NCBI GenBank assembly: GCA_033182465.1
Contig: CP137326.1
Location: 496,001 to 560,000, forward strand
Reading direction: 5' to 3'
Source of the DNA: Sanghuangporus weigelae
Taxonomy: Eukaryota; Basidiomycota; Agaricomycetes; Hymenochaetales; Hymenochaetaceae
DNA length: 64,000 nucleotides
The translations under genes were made by a program, and so were the position numbers. Below are positions 55,857 through 64,000 of this stretch, piece after piece (within the stretch, counting starts at the first letter, position 1; the number at the start of each line of letters is the position of its first letter). The notes beneath the pieces are model-generated. The model saw only the letters and a program-made list of their open reading frames with translations. It was not told the origin of the DNA and searched no databases.

Positions 55857-57732
55857 TTATTGTCTGATATTCTCGACATGAGGTAGTCCCGAGCATCCAC
55901 CGGCTTCAATGCAATCTGCCAGTTTATTTGCCACGTCCAACCCTTCAAAATAAGCACCGTGCAAGAAGCCTATGTTTCCGCGTAATTATGAGGTGTGCTC
56001 AGTTGTTATGAAAATCATCCTTACCATAATACTTTACGCTCGAAGCCTCTCCAGCGAACCAAAGTCGCTCCTCGACTGTCGCACGTAAATTATCTTGATG
56101 AGCTGTTACATACGCTGCTGGCATATTGGAATATGAACCGCGGAATAGAGGGTTGATGTGCCATCTCGGGAAAAAGAAATCAGTCGGCTCTGGAATCGTC
56201 GTGTTCGGAAACATGAGCGAAAGTATTCCCAACACTTCGGATTGCACTTGTTCGTCTGAGAGAGCCTCGATCCGTTTTGAGAAGTCGCCCTAGACTGAAT
56301 GTCAATCGATTCAATCCTTAACATGAGGCTCGTACTTACCGTGACGGTTACAAAGACAATTCTTGATCCAGGCAAGAAGTCTATATGGTCAAGACTCTGC
56401 CAGACAGGGTATTTGCCTCGTTCTCTATCCGCGTATAGTGCCATCTAGGCTCCCAATGAGTTGCTATGATTCAAATCAATCATCAAGCTGGACTGACTTC
56501 TGTTTCGAACCAAAAGTTCTCAGGGAATTGAAGGAATATTTTCGTGTAAGTCGTCTATTGCGGCAATTATATCTGTTATCATCTGAATTTTGCACTTATA
56601 TCTTACCATGGTAATACTCTGAATAGCTTCCTGCTTCCAATCAGGAAGGACAGGTTCAAACGCAAGATCATCATTTTGGAGCACGCCCACGCTAAATGTA
56701 ACAAGCGCGTAATCTGCGTTGAGCGACGTTCCATCTGTCAATTCCACCTCAACACCCTCTTTGGTGTACGAAATCGCCTTCACAGTTGAATTGAGCATTG
56801 TTTGCTGGGGCGTAAGAAATTCCGCAGCTTCAGCTTGGATGATTGTCTTGAATCCCCGCTGGTCGATGCAAAGAAGGTTATCTTCCGAAAAGCCACCCAT
56901 GTCCGGATCGAATGTAAAATTGTTGTTCTGTAGCCCAATTTTAGTCGGTATGCTTCAGAAACATACAAAGAACTCTACCAGAGAAGAGGCAATCCATGAC
57001 GATTCTTCCGGTGTCTGTGCATATTCCCAATCAAATAGGTAATATTCGGAGGTCTGTTCTGTATACGTCAAAGGCTTTGAGCCAACGAGTGAATAACCAG
57101 AGCGTGCGCTAAGATCTAAGAGGCGTTTCTTCAGGCGATCGCCTACAATTTCAATTAGTGAATAAGATGAGCGCCAGGACAAAGGCGAGAAGTCGAACCT
57201 GCTTTTACTGTCAGGTCGGTGAAAGCATCATCCTGGTCATTGAAGGTATCTGTGAAATTTGCTGGCCCATTAAAATCATAAAACGCTATCGGGATGAGAA
57301 AAAGTCAGTTTTTTTTAAGATACAATAAGTATGGGATGCCTCACTTAAGCTTCCGAATAGGTCGTTGAATTGCGTCTTTACACCGTGTTTCTGGGTTAAC
57401 AAGAGGATCGGATTGGCAGGCCCGTCTCCTGTTTGCGTCCCTTGGACCCAATTTGGACCCTGTTCTACGGTGAAGTTGCCGCCGATAGTCTTTGTCTGCA
57501 TACGGCCACCGAGCTCATCTCTTGCTTCAACAATGCGAAAATTGCTGAACCCGCGCTCGTGTAATGTTTGAGCCGCAATGACTCCGGTTACCCCGCCGCC
57601 GAGTATAAGCACCGAAGCATTCTTATTGCGAGAGTCGAGTTGCACATTTGCGGTCGAAGCCCGATCGACCAGAAGAGCAAAGACCAGAATAAGCCAAAAA
57701 GACAAAGTGGAGGTAGAGAGAGAAGCCGGCAT
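55857..57732 (-). CDS. Secreted flavin amine (polyamine) oxidase
   Basis: The start MPASLSTSTLSFWLILVFAL is a signal peptide. The dinucleotide-binding fold is intact: ASVLILGGGVTGVIAAQTLH, FRIVEARDELGGRMQTKTI, FTVEQGPNWVQGTQTGDGPA. Other blocks are NNNFTFDPDMGGFSEDNLLC, SYTKEGVEVELTDGTSLNAD, LVTFSVGVLQND, FFFPRWHINPLFRGSYSNMP and ERLWFAGEASSVKYYG with FLHGAYFEGLDVANKLADCI. The GEA...GFLHGAY-type end binds the FAD. The ordering matches fungal polyamine oxidases, which oxidise spermine or spermidine and release hydrogen peroxide. A signal peptide suggests secretion or residence in the secretory pathway. Around nine introns are present. The protein ends with a short tail after CIEAGGCSGLP. Confidence 0.9.
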
Positions 57733-60086
57733 GTCAGAGGTTTCGATTTCACCGACAATTCGTGAGACGTGTTTTTATACCTGCCCATAAAATCTTATCT
57801 GTCGTTCCGTTTTCGACGCACTGTAACTCCGATCAATACCCACGATCGACAGCACGGGAATACTTGAAAGAAGCGATACCTTCCAAAAATAACGACAATT
57901 TCGAACACTTTGTTTTGCTATGCTTTATCGATCCCCATTAGAAACACCAAATACCCAAAGCTGGAACGCCGCAAGACCAAGAGAAGCATGAAAGTAAGAG
58001 ACTTGATAGAGTTGAGAGTAAATACTTCGAGTACTTCGTGATGAAAACCTCTGGTTTTGAACCAACCGGGAATCGGGATGTGAATCTGGTCTTATGTAAC
58101 ACGGCATATTAATGCTATAGATATTTTGCACGAGCGCGGAATATTAATGTCCTGAATTCAAATGGTCTGTGATTTTTGCAACAGGTAAGTTGGTAGGTAG
58201 GAAGGGTGAAAACTACGGAGTAAGTAATCCAAATCCCTCCTCCTCAAAAACCGGATGTGGCATCACGTGCAGTAACTTTACTCCGTACATCCACCACATT
58301 CAGATACGAGGACAAGCTTGTGGGATGAGTTTTCGAAGGTCTCTAGATCTGTCATCTGAATTGTCGTTCGTGGAGTTTATCTATCACCTGTTTCAGGATG
58401 TACTCGACTTGAATATTTGAGGCAATAGGTAAGCCATTTCAGTTTCATCGTTTCTTGGGTAGTATCTGATCGTGTAAACCCGAAAGACGCTGACAATGCA
58501 CATGCTCAAGGAGGAGGGCGATAACAACAGCGGATGCGCTGGATCGGGCTCTTTGTTGCCCACCGAGCATCTCTCTGCCTTGTACATATCTGATGGTGGA
58601 CATCAGAAATCAGGATGAATTTGCTGGCCTCGTCTTCATATTTGAAATGCAAGTACCCGACAAACAGGATGATTCGGGTTTATAAGATCCGTGGGTAGGA
58701 TCTTTGCTATGTGATGAGAATGAACACATCGCGGATGGACCATCCACAACTTGCATTTCGCGGTCTCTTATTGTAAGTATTTGGTTAAGTCCATGGAAAA
58801 GCTTTGGGATAGATGCGGCTCTATAGATGGTGATTTTCACCGGAGACCCTCTGTTTATCAATCGTTATCCAGTTTTGGCTCTGTACCTGGAGAACCTGTA
58901 CGACTGGGAAAGTGATGGGACTGTGTTACTGTAACGCTGGCTTCCCCCCGCCCATGCGAATGCGTTCAAGCGCTTCCATCTTCCCATCAGCAGCGCTCGA
59001 AGTATATCTGTTTTTCAGCACACCGTTCTTTCGTTGCCTCTGATGATGAGAGTCAACATCTAGTATGCATGTCGTGCTTTATGATCCACGTCAATTCTCG
59101 GGGCTTTACTCCGATCTCTGGCCTCCCTGCTCCAATCTTCCTGATTTCTCCATCCCTGTTGATTCAATTGACAGACGCGTTGGCATCTGGATTTCGACGC
59201 GCAAATAGCCCACGCATAGCCGCCAAGCTTTCCCAGGGAAGACAAGTAGCTGGTCTGTTCAGGTCTTTATTCTCAGGCATGAATGTGTATAGGGTTTCGG
59301 CACCCTATGAAGGACAGGTCTTCAGTTGGCGCAAAAATGACGATTATCTTTGATTGTCTCAATTAGCTAGGTACATTGACGATCGCGTTTCGGACTTCAT
59401 TGCATCTGAGCATTGATCTACAGCAGGCTAATCCTCAGACGTGTTTCGTAATCGGTATCTGCCCAATACTTGCGAATCAACGTCTGAGCCACGCCAGACT
59501 AATATCTGTTACTGAGGTAGGTATGGAACTTGTCTGTCCACCAGCTGTGTTCTTTAATTCATGCTCTCAGATAATCACCAAGGCCATGCCCATCAAATCA
59601 TGACGAAACTTCCATCACTGCTCTGATCTTCCGCTCCTCTCCTCTATTTGACATCCCGAATAATGGATCCCATCTTCTTTTGATCGTGATCATCATCTGA
59701 CACCATCCTCGTCGTGGCTATTCAAAGCCTGAAGCTTGCCGCCGCGGACGATTTGTTCCGTCGTGCTGTGATTGCGGCCGATACTGGGGAAACTCTACAG
59801 CTATGAATATCTCGGCAGCTTCCTATATTACTTCAAGTGATTCAAGAAGATGCGGTGGAGAACCCCTGGGGCTTCTTCCTTCGTTTGCCCTCTATTAAAG
59901 AGCGACGTCAACTACTCTGTCAACTTTGATCTGCCCTTGACCCAAACTCGACACTTGTCACCCGTCCATCCACATATTAGGTTGAAGTTATTCGTCTCCG
60001 AGCCTCCTCCGTAGCTGCTTCCGCTGTCTCCCAGAGCGTTATAAGCGCATACTATCCCACTGTTTTGACCTACTGGTATACAAAAT
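57733..60086. other. Long intergenic region without recognisable genes
   Basis: About 2.35 kb between the amine oxidase start (minus strand) and the arrestin-like start (plus strand), the largest gap in the window. Scattered frames of 60-95 codons (58169-58420, 59069-59353, 59376-59603) show no domain, signal peptide or convincing splice chain. No long repeat or transposase remnant was noticed. The distal 100-200 bases on each side should be promoters; the rest is unexplained. Confidence 0.45.
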
Positions 60087-62007
60087 ATGTATCGACATCC
60101 TTTCGCCAGGGCGATGTCGCCTGCGATTGGAGACTACGTTCACAGCTCAGAGGAGAGTAGGCAGCGTCTACTAGAATCTCATCCTTTGGGTGGTAGAGAG
60201 CGCTCATCATCCCGACCTCCCGAAGCAAAGCCAGAGGTTGATGTCGTACGTCGTCGATCTTTCTGGAAGATCGGTTTTGCAGCTCACCGATTCACTTGCT
60301 AACAGAAAGTGCAATGCGAACAGCTCCATCGAAGGCCTCCCTATAGAATGGTGATTCAGGACGCAGGAGTCACACTCATGTTGAATGGCCAGGAGGAGAG
60401 CGCGACTGTTCCAGAGTATGGGAGGGGTGCGAGGGTTGATGGTACAGTCAGCTTCGCCAACTCAAGTAGTATCACGAAGGTGGAAGTCAAGGTGCGCCGG
60501 CATCTCATGCTTACTTCACTGATCTCACACTCAGAGTCTTCATTTTCAAATCCTCGCCTCACAGATTGAAGGACACGTGACTGTAGAAGAGGTTGCTGGG
60601 AACGGTTCATCGAGTACACCAGTGCTTTCCGAACTGTTAGTGTATTGGGATGCACCGAATCGATTGGGTGGATACAGCAGCGGTCATGCATCAGGCAATT
60701 TCGCGCCTCAGCCTGGGTCGTGTCCGCGCTCGTTCGCGTTCAACGCAACACTGCCAACACACTACACGGAAGAAGACGGTTCTTTGTGTCCCCTTCCCCC
60801 GTCATTTGCTGAGACACTCCCGGGTATACCTGGCTTTCATTGCAACGTACGATACGAGATAAACATTGCCTTAACCAGAGTGAGGGATATGAAGGTGAAG
60901 ACGTTGAGAGCTCAGTGGAGAAGGAATACGATGTTCAGAGTGCCTATCGAGTATCGTCACAGGACCAGACCTTCTCAGCCCGCTCCATTCCCGACAAACT
61001 CTGATCCAAACAAGGGCCCACTTACGCGGTTCATGGCAACGCTGGAGTCAAGTGCTCCTTCAGTCAAACCGATAAAGGCGGTAGTGAGTCTCCTTTTCTC
61101 CATTTTTCGTTTTCGTCATCAAACCTAATTTACTTCGTGCACAAATGTAGCTCTATCTACCGAACTCGCAAATAACGCCAATCTCGTTTACTATTCCCTT
61201 CTATCTGCGCGTCTCCGGGCCGGAGTCGACGATGAAAGTGTACAGCCGGCCTCCGCTTTCGTCTTTTCTTCCGAAGACAGAACCGGACGGGTTTCCAACG
61301 ATATGCAGTGTGATCGGGCATGTCGTAAATGAAAACTTACAGAACATCAGATTGGGAAGGGTGCTCTCGCTTCCGGGATCGCGATCGGATAGTTGGACTA
61401 GCTTGGACGACGAGAAAGAATCTGAGCGGCGGCAGAACGCGCTAGAGAGGGATAGGAGGACGCGGGGAGCGGCGCCTTCGACGGGTGTACGTGTGACACT
61501 CGTACGAGTGGTATCCGTCCACGCCAACCTCTACTCTAAACAAAATTCGCAACAACCGGAGCCGCACGATGAATTCGACCTGGACCCGAATTCCGACACC
61601 TTCTCGGAATCAGGTAGCTTTTTGAATGGAGACGGGAGTGGAGGTCGAACAGGAAGTTGCATGTTCAAGCGTACTGTACTGGGTGAGGGAGTGATGTACA
61701 CTGCGAATGTTTCGAGAGGGAGCGTCACTTGGGCTGGTGAGATTCGTATCGACCCGAAGCACGATGTGAGGACTGGTGGGTTTTCCACAGGCAGTATGAT
61801 TGTCAGGGTACGTCGTCTTCCGAGCATTGTTTTTCGCCTTGCCGGAATGGGCATTCTGAATTTATTTTCTTTCATCGCCGCATTCAGGATATGCTCGTTG
61901 TGTCCGTACGCGAGCCTCACGCTGAGATGTCCTCCGGCAAACGCCGGGAAATTCAGCAGGCCATCCCAATCCAACTCACAACGGACGCATTCAAGGATGA
62001 ATGCTAA
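60087..62007 (+). CDS. Arrestin-like domain protein
   Basis: Exons begin at 60087 (MYRHPFARAMSPAIGDYVHS) and continue with KVQCEQLHRRPPYRMVIQDA, GVTLMLNGQEESATVPEYGR and GTVSFANSSSITKVEVKIEG, the strands of an arrestin N-domain. The block GFHCNVRYEINIALTRVR and FRVPIEYRHRTRPSQP complete it. The C-domain starts at AVLYLPNSQITPISFTIPFY and includes GSVTWAGEIRIDPKHDVRTG with RDMLVVSVREPHAEM near the end, before a TAA at 62005. Between them is an acidic, Ser-rich insertion. Fungal arrestin-related proteins recruit ubiquitin ligases to plasma-membrane cargo; here I see no clear PPxY motif, so the ligase link is not supported. The assignment rests on strand pattern and the block R[VI]xGxVSF-like start. 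Confidence 0.72.
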
Positions 62008-62461
62008 ACGAGTTTTATGAAGACCAAACACACTGGGAAGGATTCACTGTATATTTAGCTCACGGATAATTCCTTCTCTCTGTCTTTATTATTGCTATTC
62101 CTTATGGATAAATTATCACTACTGGATTTAGACTCCATTCGATCCGCTCGTTCTCATTTCTACTCGTCTCAGTCTCATTTGTTCACATTCTTTTTGTTCC
62201 AAATGTGCATTTGTAAAATTTCATTGCCGTTCGAATCATTTCAAGTCATTCATGTCTGTATAGAATCCGTGCCTATCAATAACAATCGTGTCAATGAGAA
62301 CGTGTCTGTGAATATGTGAGAGCCCTCCGCTGCCACCACGACCGCCTCCACCTCCGCCGCCAGCAATCCAGAAATCATTCTGCGCCTAACGCGCAAGTGT
62401 CTAGTGATAATATCATAAACGTCGGTGTGTCGCTGATAACACTTCGTTCCAACAAAATAAA
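62008..62461. other. Convergent intergenic region
   Basis: About 450 bases, T-rich near 62090-62230, probably 3' UTR of the arrestin-like gene. The GAGGCGG-type purine/pyrimidine biased stretch around 62335-62365 is short. No gene is seen. Confidence 0.4.
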
Positions 62462-63103
62462 TTAACCAAAATTCTTCAAAAAAGCCGCAAAGGAGCAGGA
62501 AAATGTCGAGTGCCAAATAAAGCGAAACCAAGTGTCAAGGTGTGCGAACGGTAGAAAGTCGAAGTTGTTGATGAACGAAGAGTGATAACGAGTCATTTGT
62601 GCGCGAGTTATCGTCTCGGCGCGAATGAATTTGTACGCCTCGGGGCGCAGAAATGTGAAAAAATCGAGTGCGGGTAGGATTACAATTGCTATGGAAAAAA
62701 AAAAGAAATTCAGTACGAATGCAACAAAGGAATCGTAGAGAAAGAGACGCTCACCGATGATAAAGAAGATCATGAAAGTGCCATATGCAGACGCCCAGAG
62801 GGCTTCGAAAAGCTCAAGCGATGATGCAGTAGGTCCCGCTTGTGCTGCTTTGCTCGTAGTTGACAGGAATGCTCGACTCCTCGGAAGGTGAGGACGAGGA
62901 GGAGGCCGTCTCAGAGAAGAAAGTAGTGATGTCGGTGAACGCGTCCATTGATGTTGCAGAGCAGATGGTGAGTATGCAGGTACGTAAGGGTTTCGCAGAT
63001 GCACAAGAGTTGCTGCTTGCGACGGACGGAGTGGAAGGACTCGTTGACGTTGACAAAGTCTGGGGAGCACTGAAAAAGTGGCCACAGTGTGAGCTTTTAT
63101 ATA
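62462..63103 (-). CDS. Possible mitochondrial membrane protein, model incomplete
   Basis: A minus-strand exon ending in a stop at 62462 is joined through a 66-nt intron (62689-62754, GTGAGC...CCATAG) to an upstream open stretch. The joined piece reads FEALWASAYGTFMIFFII, AIVILPALDFFTFLRPEAYK and FIRAETITRAQMTRYHSSFI, with one or two hydrophobic helices. Upstream is RSRAFLSTTSKAAQAG, which looks like a mitochondrial presequence cleavage region. No ATG lies in that frame upstream of the hydrophobic part, so a further 5' exon or a different start is needed; the only in-frame ATG is within the helix. A TATATAAAA element at 63095-63103 on this strand supports transcription in this direction. No family is recognised. 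A plus-strand frame at 62860-63108 competes for the same DNA. Confidence 0.38.
   Translation of the reverse strand, partial: YIKAHTVATFSVLPRLCQRQRVLPLRPSQAATLVHLRNPYVPAYSPSALQHQWTRSPTSLLSSLRRPPPRPHLPRSRAFLSTTSKAAQAGPTASSLELFEALWASAYGTFMIFFIIGERLFLYDSFVAFVLNFFFFSIAIVILPALDFFTFLRPEAYKFIRAETITRAQMTRYHSSFINNFDFLPFAHLDTWFRFIWHSTFSCSFAAFLKNFG
63095..63103 (-). promoter_or_regulatory. TATA-like element on the minus strand
   Basis: TATATAAAA when read on the minus strand, upstream of the possible membrane protein gene. It is the best hint of the direction of transcription here. Confidence 0.4.
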
Positions 63104-63823
63104 CTTAAGAGTCCTTGTCAAGGGAAAATTGCCTGTCAACAATGCATAGGCAGAGACAATGTACACGGATAGTGACTTCGAACCATTCCATTCTCCGCGG
63201 CAGTCTTATCCGCAAGATACTATGAGATCCAGCATCCGCCCTGGGCACCAACAATAGAGGCTCAAAGGCATGCCCTTGCGTCTTTGACGAGTCTCTGTAA
63301 TTGTGTCAACATTGATTGATCGACCCATGGTCAAGCCGTAGCACGGCATGCCTCCAGCCATGCTATCACAGCATCTTGATTCACAAACTCCGGTTGCTCA
63401 GTGAAAAGCATTCGTTACTGCAGCGTTCTTGACAATTAGCACGCGAGGAAGGAGAAATATAACGGGAATTTTAAGTGACAGACAATTGTCGCATGGCGGG
63501 ACAAAAAGAAATGTGATGCGATGAGAGTCACACTGTCGGGAAGGGATGGAGCATTGAGAGTAACACGGAACTGTGGTGGTGGTGAAGGTAGAACAATAAG
63601 GTGGATTCCCAGTCACGGTCCGGCAAGACGCGTTTCGCGCTGAGCAGCACGTGCCCGTCTTCATCATCAAGCAAATACCGTCCTATAGCGCCATTCATTC
63701 TTCATTCTTTATGTTCATTTTGTTTTAAAGAGACAAGAATTCAGCATAGCATTACGTAACTGTAAATACCATGTCATTGTCCGTAGCGTGACGAGACAAC
63801 TTGAAAAACCGTAATGGCTTCAC
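63104..63823. other. Region without recognisable genes
   Basis: About 720 bases. A minus-strand frame at 63398-63670 is rich in Cys but has no signal peptide or known spacing. Nothing else is seen before the inverted repeat. Confidence 0.4.
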
Positions 63824-63927
63824 AAAAATTTGCACAAGATTATATTCGCATATAGCATCGGCGGAACGGCATAGCATATAATCGTTCTGCCGATGCTATA
63901 TGCGATTATAATCTTGTGCAAATTTTT
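63824..63927. repeat. Inverted repeat, 45-nt arms, 14-nt loop
   Basis: The arms are 63824-63868 and 63883-63927 and match at 43 of 45 positions when one is reversed and complemented; the loop is GCATAGCATATAAT. The outer end of each arm is AAAAATTTGCACAAGATTAT. No target-site duplication is evident next to the arms (CTTCAC on the left, ATGATG on the right). It may be a foldback or MITE-type element, or a transcribed hairpin. The structure itself is read directly from the sequence; its nature is open. Confidence 0.9.
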
Positions 63928-64000
63928 ATGATGGGTTTATAAAAGACTACTGTAGTAGTCCAGTCTATTCAAGATGTTGATCTCGCCTACCATGTCAGAG

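Noticed and set aside
63398-63670. Cys-rich minus-strand frame near the window end
   Set aside because: It has no signal peptide, begins without a clear promoter, and its hydrophobic end looks like chance translation.
1-64000. CRISPR arrays, phage genes, bacterial operons or a biosynthetic cluster
   Set aside because: There are no regularly spaced repeats, no Shine-Dalgarno-led gene strings and no core biosynthetic enzyme. The intron-rich layout is eukaryotic and fungal.

Overview
The window reads as nuclear DNA of a filamentous basidiomycete, most likely an agaricomycete. Genes are dense, lie on both strands and are cut by many 50-70 nt GT-AG introns with CTRAY-like branch sites. Several families typical of mushroom-forming fungi are present: DUF6533 membrane proteins and small secreted Kre9/KNH-like proteins. 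I see no rRNA, tRNA, CRISPR, phage or bacterial-style operon. All exon limits were read by eye from reading frames, splice signals and protein-family continuity.

Layout. 0.2-7 kb: a very large, mostly disordered protein ending in RA and PH domains. 8.1-9.0 kb: a four-helix MARVEL-like protein. 9.3-11.3 kb: the kinetochore DASH subunit ASK1. 11.6-12.7 kb: an unrecognised Ser-rich protein with an in-frame TAG or micro-intron. 13.0-17.6 kb: two tandem, heavily intron-split DUF6533 genes (minus strand) separated by 1.1 kb of apparently decayed sequence. 18.4-23.4 kb: a CDC25-like rhodanese phosphatase, COX20, a DCAF4-like WD40 protein and a probable mitochondrial protein. 23.8-27.0 kb: a lactose/hexose-type MFS transporter and a small heat-shock protein with clear heat-shock elements. 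27.3-29.0 kb: a third DUF6533 gene. 29.6-31.2 kb: a Pex30/dysferlin-domain peroxin. 32.2-36.5 kb: a DHHC palmitoyltransferase and a mitochondrial D-lactate dehydrogenase in divergent arrangement. 36.9-38.5 kb: eIF3e. 39.4-40.0 and 48.2-48.7 kb: two paralogous KNH-like secreted proteins. Between them lie AVL9 (40.7-44.0 kb) and an SV2-like MFS transporter (44.7-47.4 kb). 49.4-51.8 kb: a nucleotide pyrophosphatase/phosphodiesterase. 52.0-53.2 kb: a SYLF-domain protein. 54.1-55.6 kb: a three-repeat gelsolin. 55.9-57.7 kb: a secreted polyamine-oxidase-type flavoenzyme. 60.1-62.0 kb: an arrestin-like protein. 62.5-63.1 kb: a poorly resolved membrane protein. 63.82-63.93 kb: a near-perfect 45-nt-arm inverted repeat.

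Functionally this is mainly a housekeeping neighbourhood: kinetochore, translation initiation, cytochrome oxidase assembly, secretory traffic, actin, lactate oxidation. Lineage-expanded surface and membrane families are scattered through it. Nothing indicates a biosynthetic cluster or a defence system. The most unusual items are the DUF6533 trio with a decayed spacer, the duplicated KNH-like genes with the same intron plan, the terminal hairpin, the stop-free first intron of the RA-PH gene, and the in-frame stop at 11915.
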